Below, piece after piece: positions 1 through 6,356 of a stretch of DNA of 14,008 bases. The DNA comes from an uncultured Erysipelotrichaceae bacterium (GTDB lineage Bacteria > Bacillota_I > Bacilli_A > Erysipelotrichales > Erysipelotrichaceae), in the NCBI GenBank assembly GCA_900314345.1, contig OMUX01000166.1, forward strand, positions 1-14,008. The letters are read 5' to 3'. The notes under the pieces were generated by a model. The model had not been told where the DNA came from. It searched no databases and saw only the letters and a program-made list of their open reading frames with translations. The position numbers were made by a program, and so were the translations under genes. Position 1 is the first letter of the stretch. Each line of letters begins with the position of its first letter.

Positions 1-492
1 GAAGAGGAACAGCTGGAACGGCTTGCCTATATCGATCAGCTGGTGCTGATACCCAACCGCACCAGCCTGATGGAAAACATCAGTGCCCTGGAGGATAATG
101 ATTCCTACACGATGTTCTTCATGGATGTGGACGATCTCAAGATGGCCAATGATCAGTATGGCCATGAGAATGGTGATGAGCTTCTGAAGAATGTCGGCAG
201 GATCCTGCATGATGCCTTCGGATACAAGCAGGGATTCTACGGAAGATACGGCGGCGATGAGTTTGTGGCATGCATTATGGATGAAACACAGGCACAACAG
301 TTTGAAAACGACTTCAATGAGCAGGTCCTGAAGTTCAATGCAGAACACCCTGACCGGCAGATTCACATCGCCATGGGAAGAGCGGATCATTCATCCGGCA
401 GTACAGTGAAAGCCATGGATGTCCTGCATCAGGCGGATGAAAGCATGTATCAGGACAAGGCAAGACAGAAGGGAAAGGATGCCATCAGATGA
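1..492 (+). CDS. Diguanylate cyclase, GGDEF domain (C-terminal part; 5' end outside window)
   Basis: This protein would make cyclic di-GMP from two GTP in the cytoplasm. The reading frame is open from base 1, so the N-terminus, including any sensor domain, lies outside the window. The visible 163 residues are one nearly complete GGDEF domain. It starts with the usual 'LAYIDQL..PNR' entry (residues 9-20), has the metal-binding segment FMDVDDLK, and carries an intact GGDEF motif at about residues 84-88. The inhibitory I-site, an RxxD that normally sits five residues before GGDEF, is replaced by YKQG, so c-di-GMP product inhibition at that site is not expected. The stop codon overlaps the start of the potassium channel gene in an ATGA, which implies translational coupling and one operon. 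Domain and likely activity are seen directly; the upstream sensor and signal are unknown. Confidence 0.93.
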   Translation, partial: EEEQLERLAYIDQLVLIPNRTSLMENISALEDNDSYTMFFMDVDDLKMANDQYGHENGDELLKNVGRILHDAFGYKQGFYGRYGGDEFVACIMDETQAQQFENDFNEQVLKFNAEHPDRQIHIAMGRADHSSGSTVKAMDVLHQADESMYQDKARQKGKDAIR

Positions 493-1934
493 TGCTGCTG
501 CACAGGAGGAAGGATCCGCAGGAACAGCTTCAGCAATCGCTGCAGCGGCAGAAGACATGGCTTGAAAAGCTTCTTGCAAGATTCCGCCCGGGACAGATCC
601 TTGCCTTGAGCTTTCTCATTGTCATCCTGATCGGTGCGCTTCTTCTCTCCATGCCTTTTGCCAATCAGAACGGCGGAAAGACATTCCTGGATCATCTGTT
701 CACGGCTGTGTCCGCAGTCTGTGTGACCGGTCTTTCGACGGTGACTGTGGCAGAGCAGTATACCCTGTTCGGCAAGATCGTGATGATCTTCCTGATGGAG
801 ATCGGGGGTCTTGGCTTGATGATGTTCGTGGCACTTGTCATGATGCTCAACCGGCAGAAGATGTCCATGCAGGAAAAACGCATGTTTGCCACAGCCTCCG
901 GCAAGGCCGGCTATGATAATGTGCCGCATTATATCAAGCGTATCTTTACCTATACCGCTGTGTTTGAAGGCATCGGCTTTCTGCTTCTGTCAATCCGTTT
1001 CACAAAGGATTTCGGCACAGCAAGGGGATTGTTCTATGCATTGTTCACGGCAGTCTCCGCCTTCACCAATGCCGGTTTTGATCCCTTTGCCACGGATTCC
1101 CTGGTACGCTATGCAAGGGATCCGCTTGTTTCCCTGACGGTCATGGGACTCATTACGGTCGGCGGGCTGGGCTTTGTGGTCTGGTTTGAACTGCATGACT
1201 TCCTCGAAAGAAGGCATAAAGGAGAAAAATACCTGTGCTTTGAACATCTTTCCGTGCATGCAAGGATTGTGCTGAAGGCATCCCTGTGTTTATTCCTTTC
1301 AGGAACGCTGATCTTCCTGATTCTGGAATGGAACAATCCATTGACGATCGGGGAGGAATCCTTTGCATACAAGCTTCTGATTGCGGCCTTTCAGTCCGTG
1401 ACGCTGCGTACTGCCGGGTTTGCGACGGTGGCGATGGGAAAGTGTACGAAGGCATCCATTCTAGCCATGTGCTTCTTCATGATCATCGGCGGTTCCCCGG
1501 GCGGTACGGCAGGCGGCCTGAAGACGACCACGGCTGTTATCGTGGCTTCCGGCATCCGGCATACGCTGCGGGATGATCAGGAACAGCCGCATCTTCTGAA
1601 GCGAAGCATTACACGGGATCTTCTGTTCAAGGCGTCATCCCTGGTATTCCTGTATCTTGGCTTCCTGTTTCTGGGACTGGTGCTGCTTCTGATCACGGAT
1701 GGCAGCCATGTGGAGACATCAGCCCTGATCTTTGAGGAAGTCTCTGCGATTGCAACCGTGGGACTGACCGCCGGCATTACAGGTACCATGTCCGTGCCGG
1801 GGAGGATCATTCTCATGATCCTCATGTACATCGGCAGGATCGGTCCGTTTGTCATCATCAGTATTTTCGGCAGGAGTGAAGAGGGGAAGCGGTCCCATCT
1901 GAAGTATCCGCCATGCGATATCATGATCGGCTAA
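489..1934 (+). CDS. ktrB: KtrB/TrkH-family potassium uptake channel subunit
   Basis: This is the membrane channel of a Ktr-type potassium uptake system, which works with a cytoplasmic RCK subunit encoded next door. The 481-residue length fits KtrB. Four pore-loop signatures of the SKT superfamily are visible: VTGLS (79-83), TNAGF (193-197), RTAGF (307-311) and TVGLT (423-427), each between hydrophobic helices. The conserved loop GGSPGGTAGGLKT (334-346) is also present. The N-terminus is charged and cytoplasmic, with the first membrane span near residues 37-55. The start at 489 overlaps the cyclase stop (ATGA), with GGGAAAGGA at 471-479 as ribosome site; a second ATG follows at once at 492. 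Ion preference (K+ versus Na+ coupling) cannot be read from sequence. It could equally be labelled TrkH; the pairing with a single-RCK 220-residue partner favours KtrB. Confidence 0.93.
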   Translation: MMLLHRRKDPQEQLQQSLQRQKTWLEKLLARFRPGQILALSFLIVILIGALLLSMPFANQNGGKTFLDHLFTAVSAVCVTGLSTVTVAEQYTLFGKIVMIFLMEIGGLGLMMFVALVMMLNRQKMSMQEKRMFATASGKAGYDNVPHYIKRIFTYTAVFEGIGFLLLSIRFTKDFGTARGLFYALFTAVSAFTNAGFDPFATDSLVRYARDPLVSLTVMGLITVGGLGFVVWFELHDFLERRHKGEKYLCFEHLSVHARIVLKASLCLFLSGTLIFLILEWNNPLTIGEESFAYKLLIAAFQSVTLRTAGFATVAMGKCTKASILAMCFFMIIGGSPGGTAGGLKTTTAVIVASGIRHTLRDDQEQPHLLKRSITRDLLFKASSLVFLYLGFLFLGLVLLLITDGSHVETSALIFEEVSAIATVGLTAGITGTMSVPGRIILMILMYIGRIGPFVIISIFGRSEEGKRSHLKYPPCDIMIG

Positions 1935-1946
1935 GGAGGAAATGAT

Positions 1947-2609
1947 ATGAGCGACGTAAAGACATATGCAGTGCTGGGGCTGGGCATCTTCGGCTCTGCA
2001 GTAGCCAAGACCCTGGCAAGATCGGGAATGGATGTGATTGCCATTGACAGCAATATGGATGCTGTGGAGAATGCCGCTGATGTCATTCCCAATGCCATCC
2101 AGGCAGACTGCCAGGATCTGAAGGCATTGCGTGAAGCAGGCTGCGGCAATGCAGAAACAGCTGTGGTTGCCATGGGTTCTCATCTGGAGGACAGCATCAT
2201 TGCAATCATGAACCTCAGGGAGCTCGGGGTGAAGCAGATCATAGCCAAGGCCAACAACAACCGCTACCGGTATGTCCTTGAAAGGGTCGGTGCTGCGGAA
2301 GTTGTGGAACCGGAGAAGGAAATGGGCAGAAGACTTGCGGGTACCTTGCTTTCTCCGAATGTGGTTGATCTTTCAAGGCTCGATGAAAGCTACAGCCTTC
2401 TGGAAGTCAAGGCGCCGAAGGAATGGATCTCTCATTCCCTGAAGGAACTGGAACTGCGCTCCCGCTATGGTGTCAATGTCATCGGCATCAAGAGAAGCGG
2501 AAACGGTACGATGTCCGCTGATTTCACCGGAGATACGATCATCTCTGAAACCGATACCCTTGTGGTAGTGGCGGACATGAAGAAGTTCAGCAGCCTGAAG
2601 CTTGACTGA
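1947..2609 (+). CDS. ktrA: KtrA/TrkA-type RCK regulatory subunit of potassium uptake
   Basis: This cytoplasmic gating ring subunit binds nucleotide (ATP/ADP or NAD) in its N-terminal RCK domain and opens or closes KtrB. The 220 residues have an N-terminal Rossmann fold with GLGIFG (11-16, a GxGxxG loop) and an acidic residue, D34, at the end of beta-2. After about residue 135 there is an RCK_C/TrkA_C domain (LLEVKAPKEW... to the C-terminus). A single RCK_N plus RCK_C is the KtrA plan; TrkA normally has two copies. In other Bacillota the RCK_C domain binds c-di-AMP, which is family knowledge and not shown here. The gene follows ktrB after 12 bases, with a strong ribosome site AAGGAGGA (1933-1940) that begins in the ktrB stop codon. 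It is the last gene of the operon. Confidence 0.94.
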   Translation: MSDVKTYAVLGLGIFGSAVAKTLARSGMDVIAIDSNMDAVENAADVIPNAIQADCQDLKALREAGCGNAETAVVAMGSHLEDSIIAIMNLRELGVKQIIAKANNNRYRYVLERVGAAEVVEPEKEMGRRLAGTLLSPNVVDLSRLDESYSLLEVKAPKEWISHSLKELELRSRYGVNVIGIKRSGNGTMSADFTGDTIISETDTLVVVADMKKFSSLKLD

Positions 2610-2620
2610 AGGCAGGAGAA

Positions 2621-2669
2621 AAAAGGATTCCGGATATGACTGAATGCCAGCCATATTCAGAATCCTTTT
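2621..2669. terminator. Bidirectional intrinsic terminator between convergent operons
   Basis: A perfect 10-bp stem is formed by AAAAGGATTC (2621-2630) and GAATCCTTTT (2660-2669). An inner 5-bp stem is formed by ATATG (2634-2638) and CATAT (2652-2656). The arms give a T-run on the plus strand and a longer T-run on the minus strand, as expected of a terminator shared by the plus-strand ktrBA operon and the minus-strand oxidoreductase operon. Confidence 0.85.
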
Positions 2670-2678
2670 CAATTGTGC

Positions 2679-3899
2679 TCAGAGAATCGGAACCTTGATC
2701 TTCGCATCGCCCAGCGGCCATGTGGAGCAGGCATGGACATAGCCGAACATCTTATCGGCATACCTTCTGCCGTCTCCTGCCTCAGGAACGAATACTTCGC
2801 CTTCCAGAAGCTGGCATCTGCAGTATCCGCAGGCACCGCTGCGGCATCTGGTGTTATTGGGAATGCCGGCTCTTTCCAGGGCCACGGCAATCGGTTCTGC
2901 TGTGCTTGCCTCAATGACATCCTCCTGGATGCCTCTGACAACCGTAAGCTTTACCTTCTGGTCTGCTTTTCCATGATATGGTTCAGCCACGGTGCTGTTT
3001 CCATGGTAGCCGATGGCCTTTGTGACATCACGCGGTGCACCGAAGACCTCCATGCGGATCCTTCTTTCCGGAATGTTCAGCTTCTTCAGCTCACCGGAGA
3101 CGAAATTGTACATCGGCAGCGGTCCGCATACAAAGTATGTATCGTCGCCCTTGCTGTACTTCTGAATCAGATCCGCAGAGAGGAATCCCTTCTCTCCCGG
3201 ATAGTCCGGTTCATTGGAGATGACATTGATGAACCTTACTCTCGGGCATGCCTTTTCAATGGCAGTCAGTTCCTTTTCCAGGATGATGTCCTTGGTGTTC
3301 TGGGAACCATAGAGGATTGTAAGATCCACATCCAGGGTGCCATGAGCAATCTCCTGGGCCATGGAATAGAACGGGGTGATGCCGGAACCGCCGGCAAGGC
3401 CGACGATGTGCTTTGCATCACGGAGCGGTTCTACATGGAAGTGACCGAAGGGCAGGTGGCATGTGAATGTGTCGCCGACCTTGGCATTGGCATACAGGAA
3501 GCTGGACGCAAAGCCCTGTCCCGGACGCCCGTTGCGGATTGTCAGGGTGAAGAAGGGATGATCCTTCTGTCTTGCCTGATAAGGTGCTGAAGAGATGGAA
3601 TACGGTCTTGTGGTATGAACGTCGTCGATATCCAGCTCAATGGAGCAGTACTGTCCGGCCTGGAAAGGAGGGAGTACATCATTGCCTGTCGGTTCGAATG
3701 TGAATGTCCTTGTGGTAGGGGAGGCATCCTCTGCCTTCGTGATCACCACATGGGTGGCTTCCGGATGGAGCTCATGCGCCAGTTCCTTGATCGGATCACG
3801 GTAGTTGTTCTGGTCGCTTGCGTTGTTGATGAGGTTTCTTCTTGCCTTGACGACACGGGAGGAACCAGTCACATCCTTGAGGAATCCGTTGATCTTCAT
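2679..3899 (-). CDS. Ferredoxin-NAD(P)H reductase-like FAD/NAD/[2Fe-2S] electron-transfer protein
   Basis: This is a cytoplasmic flavoprotein reductase that would move electrons between NAD(P)H, FAD and a plant-type [2Fe-2S] cluster (the PaaE/VanB domain order). In the 406-residue product the FAD domain begins near residue 50 and has RPYSISS (98-104). The NAD(P) domain has GLAGGSGITP (167-176) and CGP (258-260). The C-terminal ferredoxin domain has cluster cysteines C352, C357 and C360 in CX4CX2C spacing and a fourth, C391. Residues 1-45 form a polar N-terminal extension that I do not recognise. I chose the ATG at 3899 because it follows the upstream stop by one base and has AAGGAGG (3912-3918) ahead of it; an in-frame ATG at 3929 would overlap the upstream gene. 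It is second in an operon with the CrtI-like flavoprotein and is the obvious electron donor or acceptor for it. The physiological partner is inferred. Confidence 0.88.
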   Translation of the reverse strand: MKINGFLKDVTGSSRVVKARRNLINNASDQNNYRDPIKELAHELHPEATHVVITKAEDASPTTRTFTFEPTGNDVLPPFQAGQYCSIELDIDDVHTTRPYSISSAPYQARQKDHPFFTLTIRNGRPGQGFASSFLYANAKVGDTFTCHLPFGHFHVEPLRDAKHIVGLAGGSGITPFYSMAQEIAHGTLDVDLTILYGSQNTKDIILEKELTAIEKACPRVRFINVISNEPDYPGEKGFLSADLIQKYSKGDDTYFVCGPLPMYNFVSGELKKLNIPERRIRMEVFGAPRDVTKAIGYHGNSTVAEPYHGKADQKVKLTVVRGIQEDVIEASTAEPIAVALERAGIPNNTRCRSGACGYCRCQLLEGEVFVPEAGDGRRYADKMFGYVHACSTWPLGDAKIKVPIL

Positions 3900-3900
3900 A

Positions 3901-5454
3901 TCAGTGCTGTGCCTCCTTGATCTCTGCATTGATCATCTCTGCGGCAATACGTCCGTTGTTGATGTTGACAGCCATGCCGTCTCCTGCCAGCTGCGTGGAG
4001 TTGGAGAAGACAAGACCCTTGATGTAGTTTGTCTTTGCGGCATCCTCCAGTCTTGCGACGATGGAGTTGTCCATGTTGTGCTGGTAGCCGTAGATGCCGC
4101 CCTTGTAGTCTCCGGTGTAGTGGGAGATGGTGACCGGTGTCTCGACTTCGATGTCAATGATGTGATCCTTGAGGTTCACACCCAGATGCTCTGATACCTG
4201 ATCGATCATCTGGGAGGCAATTCTCTGCTTTGTTTCAAAGTAGTTGTCAGCAGTCACACCGTCGAAGCACTCAGGCAGCGGCAGGTTCGTGATGGAAAGG
4301 GATGTCTTTCCGGCAGGAACGGCTTCAGGGTTTGCATAGTTCAGGCAGATCGTTGTCAGGTAGTCCCAGTTTCCAAGCTGTTTTCCCTGTTTCCAGAACA
4401 CATCGGTGTCCATCGGTGCATCTGCGGAGAACACGGAGTAGTCATGGATGCTGAGCTCTTCCGGGGAAGCATCCAGCATCAGTACCACGGAGAAGCATGT
4501 CACACCCATCGGCATGGCATTGACGTATTTTCTGGCAATGGAGGGAACCTCGGACTGCGGTTCGATCATCTTTCCATAGACGGTATTCGGGTATGCAGAG
4601 CTTGCCACATAATCACAATGGATCTCATCACCATGGGCGGTCCTGACACCATAGACCTTGCCGTCCTTCACCAGGATCTTTTCCACTCTCTGACAGTATT
4701 CATACTGCACGCCGAGCTCTTCGCAGCGTTTTGCCATGGCGGCGGACATCTCGTGGGAGAAGCCTCTTGCCACATAGGAGCCTCCGGACATGTAGTCGCC
4801 CATCAGGAAGGCATAGATCGTAAACGGCAGGGAGCTGATCGGCTGGCCGACATAGATCCAGTAGGCTGCCAGGATCTTCTTCACGGTTTCAGAGAGATTC
4901 ACATACTTGTTGATGACTTCTTCAGCACTGTAGCCGGCAGTCTTTGCCAGACCTTCATGATCCTTCAGGGTCTGCAGCTTGCTTACCGTGTGGTCGTTCA
5001 TGTAGATGACGGACTGGTATACTTCCTCACACAGGTCCATCAGCTTGTTGACTTCCCTGCCCTGGCCCGGATACTGCTTTTCGATTTCATCAGCACAGAT
5101 CCAGGAACCGTCCGGATTCTTTCCGGCATGCAGTGTAATGTCGATCCTGTCTTCCGGTGATGTCATGCGGTAGGCTTCCGGAACCCTGAGCCAGTTGATG
5201 ACAACACCCAGATCATCCAGATACTTCCGGATGAAGAGCGGATTGTCTTCCGGTCCGATGGACATCATCTCATGCAGGGTGGCTTCCATCTCGACACCGG
5301 AGCGGACAAATGATGTTGCGATGCCGCCGGGGAGGTTGTGCTGCTCGAGGATGAGCACGGACTTTCCCTCACTGGCCAGCTTCATTGCACAGCTCATGCC
5401 GGCAAGTGCTCCGCCGATGACGACGACATCATAATGATCCTTGTAGAATGCCAT
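3901..5454 (-). CDS. CrtI/phytoene dehydrogenase-related FAD-dependent oxidoreductase, substrate unknown
   Basis: This is a 517-residue member of the amine oxidase/CrtI-like flavoprotein superfamily (phytoene desaturase, carotene isomerase, retinol saturase relatives). The N-terminus has the dinucleotide-binding strand VVVIGGALAG (10-19), then the acidic residue E37 and PGG (42-44) of the 'LEQHNLPGG' motif. The C-terminus has the family's closing FAD-contact segment (GLVFSNSTQLAGDGMAVNIN). The GxGxxG loop reads GGALAG, with alanine at the third position. No carotenoid or isoprenoid gene is nearby, so phytoene is not assumed. The start at 5454 has AAGGAG (5465-5470) ten bases upstream. It is first in an operon with the 2Fe-2S reductase, which suggests a reductive reaction such as double-bond saturation or isomerisation. 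The divergent GntR/FadR-type regulator and the FadR-like operators leave open a fatty-acyl or other lipid substrate. That link is inference only. Confidence 0.85.
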   Translation of the reverse strand: MAFYKDHYDVVVIGGALAGMSCAMKLASEGKSVLILEQHNLPGGIATSFVRSGVEMEATLHEMMSIGPEDNPLFIRKYLDDLGVVINWLRVPEAYRMTSPEDRIDITLHAGKNPDGSWICADEIEKQYPGQGREVNKLMDLCEEVYQSVIYMNDHTVSKLQTLKDHEGLAKTAGYSAEEVINKYVNLSETVKKILAAYWIYVGQPISSLPFTIYAFLMGDYMSGGSYVARGFSHEMSAAMAKRCEELGVQYEYCQRVEKILVKDGKVYGVRTAHGDEIHCDYVASSAYPNTVYGKMIEPQSEVPSIARKYVNAMPMGVTCFSVVLMLDASPEELSIHDYSVFSADAPMDTDVFWKQGKQLGNWDYLTTICLNYANPEAVPAGKTSLSITNLPLPECFDGVTADNYFETKQRIASQMIDQVSEHLGVNLKDHIIDIEVETPVTISHYTGDYKGGIYGYQHNMDNSIVARLEDAAKTNYIKGLVFSNSTQLAGDGMAVNINNGRIAAEMINAEIKEAQH

Positions 5455-5472
5455 ACGTTTGTTTCTCCTTTG

Positions 5473-5483
5473 TGGTCTAACCA
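5473..5483. promoter_or_regulatory. FadR-subfamily-like operator, left copy (at the oxidoreductase start site)
   Basis: TGGTCTAACCA matches the TGGTNNNACCA pattern known for GntR regulators of the FadR subfamily. It overlaps the predicted minus-strand transcription start (about 5482). It shares GTGGTC and ACCA with the better copy 81 bases to the right. Binding by the adjacent GntR protein is inferred. Confidence 0.65.
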
Positions 5484-5488
5484 GAAGG

Positions 5489-5518
5489 ATTATAATGTGT
5501 AAGCGTTCACAAAGTCAA
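5489..5518 (-). promoter_or_regulatory. Sigma-70-type promoter of the oxidoreductase operon
   Basis: Read on the minus strand, TTGACT (5513-5518) and a consensus TATAAT (5489-5494) are separated by 18 bases. Transcription would start near 5482, about 28 bases before the ATG at 5454. The spacer contains the cre-like box and the start site falls in the left FadR-like operator. Confidence 0.8.
5498..5511. promoter_or_regulatory. CcpA-type catabolite-responsive element (cre)
   Basis: TGTAAGCGTTCACA fits the cre consensus TGWAANCGNTNWCA at every constrained base. It lies wholly inside the -35/-10 spacer of the oxidoreductase promoter (5495-5512), a position where binding would block RNA polymerase. 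This suggests carbon catabolite repression; another LacI-family protein could also bind such a site. Confidence 0.7.
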
Positions 5519-5536
5519 TGCAATAAAGGAATTTCA

Positions 5537-5545
5537 TGTTATACT
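5537..5545 (+). promoter_or_regulatory. Extended -10 promoter of the GntR-family regulator gene
   Basis: TGTTATACT contains a TG dinucleotide one base before TATACT (5540-5545), an extended -10. No convincing -35 box lies 16-18 bases upstream, which is usual for such promoters. Transcription would start near 5552, just before the right-hand operator. Confidence 0.6.
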
Positions 5546-5553
5546 CTTTTCAG

Positions 5554-5564
5554 TGGTCAGACCA
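5554..5564. promoter_or_regulatory. FadR-subfamily-like operator, right copy (at the regulator's own start site)
   Basis: TGGTCAGACCA is a perfect palindrome of 5-bp arms around one central base and matches the FadR-type TGGTCNGACCA consensus exactly. It begins about two bases after the predicted transcription start of the regulator gene and ends before its ribosome site (GGAGG, 5570-5574), which is consistent with autorepression. Confidence 0.75.
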
Positions 5565-5579
5565 TGGCCGGAGGAAGAG

Positions 5580-6281
5580 ATGGATATCGGAGTCATAGAA
5601 GCACCCACCGTCAAGGAACTGTTCATTCAGAGAATGGCGGATATGATCATCAAGGGAGAACTGAAACCGGGAGACCGCCTGCCCAGTGAACGGGAGCTTG
5701 CCGCACAGTCGCATATTTCAAAATCCGCCGTGCATCTGGCACTTGCGGATCTTGAACGCATGGGATTTGTGGAAACCAATGCAAGACATGGTACGTATGT
5801 ATGCGACTTTGCCAGAAACGGCAACATTGAAACAATGAATGTTCTTCTGCGATCCTCCGGCGGAAGCTTTGATGCAAAGAAGACCAAGGACATGCTGGAG
5901 ATGCGCATGGCCCTGGAAGGAAAGGCCCTGGAGCTGCTGGCAGAACGCTGGAATGAAGAGGCAGGGAAACAGCTGGATGAGGATGTCAGAAAGGCAGAGA
6001 ATCTTAAGGATGACACCCATGGGCTTGCTGCAGAGTTCTTTGCCTACCACCATGACATCTGCTTCTTCTCGAAGAACTTCATCCTGCCGTTGATCTTCAA
6101 TACATTTGAATATGTGACGATTGCCTACTGGGAAGAGGCAGTGCGGAAGCTTGGCAGTGAGAAGTGCATTGCCCTGATGCAGGAATTCAATGCGGTATTG
6201 AAACAGAAAGACGCGCAGATGTCGAAAGCCTGCCTGCAGAAGGAATTTGATCTTTTCAGCAATGAGGTCAGAAAACAATAA
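5580..6281 (+). CDS. GntR-family transcriptional regulator, FadR-like
   Basis: This is a 233-residue DNA-binding regulator. An N-terminal GntR winged helix spans about residues 8-77, with the typical GELKPGDRLPSERELA segment (26-41) and the recognition-helix region around SKSAVHLALADLE (48-60). The C-terminal helical domain (about 100-230) resembles the FCD/FadR_C effector domain. It keeps one likely ligand residue in YHHDI (156-160) but not the later histidines of metal-binding FCD proteins, so a FadR_C-like acyl pocket is possible. I chose the ATG at 5580, with GGAGG at 5570-5574, over an upstream GTG at 5553. The GTG would place the start inside the predicted promoter/operator and has no ribosome site. 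It diverges from the oxidoreductase operon and very probably controls it and itself through the two TGGTNNNACCA sites. The effector is unknown. Confidence 0.88.
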   Translation: MDIGVIEAPTVKELFIQRMADMIIKGELKPGDRLPSERELAAQSHISKSAVHLALADLERMGFVETNARHGTYVCDFARNGNIETMNVLLRSSGGSFDAKKTKDMLEMRMALEGKALELLAERWNEEAGKQLDEDVRKAENLKDDTHGLAAEFFAYHHDICFFSKNFILPLIFNTFEYVTIAYWEEAVRKLGSEKCIALMQEFNAVLKQKDAQMSKACLQKEFDLFSNEVRKQ

Positions 6282-6290
6282 TCGTTTTTT

Positions 6291-6316
6291 CGATGAAAAA
6301 ACATGTTTATACATCG
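6291..6316. repeat. 26-bp near-perfect palindrome, operator-like
   Basis: Two 13-bp arms centred between 6303 and 6304 (ACATGT core, CGATG and CATCG at the ends) pair at 11 of 13 positions. The site overlaps the -35 area of the promoter of the GGDEF-EAL gene. An overlapping 8-bp hairpin, GTTTTTTC/GAAAAAAC (6284-6302), can also form, but no T-run follows it, so a terminator role for the preceding gene is weak. Confidence 0.6.
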
Positions 6317-6324
6317 GTTCAGAA

Positions 6325-6333
6325 TGCTATATT
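6325..6333 (+). promoter_or_regulatory. Extended -10 promoter of the GGDEF-EAL gene
   Basis: TGCTATATT has the TG of an extended -10 and the hexamer TATATT (6328-6333). The -35 region (6304-6310, TGTTTAT) is weak and lies within the 26-bp palindrome. The start codon is 24 bases downstream, with a GGGGAAGGA ribosome site at 6347-6355. Confidence 0.55.
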
Positions 6334-6356
6334 AATCGTATACAGCGGGGAAGGAT

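Noticed and set aside
450..929. Minus-strand frame of 159 codons opposite the cyclase/ktrB junction
   Set aside because: Antisense shadow; the composition (His, Gln and Cys rich) is not protein-like and both plus-strand genes are firm.
2673..3590. A 305-codon open frame on the plus strand opposite the 2Fe-2S reductase gene
   Set aside because: It is antisense to a gene with clear FAD, NAD and ferredoxin motifs, has no ribosome site of quality and no recognisable domain. Such long shadow frames are common opposite GC-balanced genes.
4444..5160. A 238-codon plus-strand frame opposite the CrtI-like gene
   Set aside because: Antisense shadow, rich in His/Asp/Leu runs typical of reversed codons, with no domain.
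5553..5579. Upstream GTG start for the GntR regulator
   Set aside because: It would lie at the predicted transcription start and inside the operator, with no Shine-Dalgarno site, while the ATG at 5580 has GGAGG ahead of it.
6284..6302. Hairpin GTTTTTTC/GAAAAAAC as a terminator of the GntR gene
   Set aside because: The stem is almost all A-T and no T-run follows; the overlapping 26-bp palindrome explains the symmetry better.
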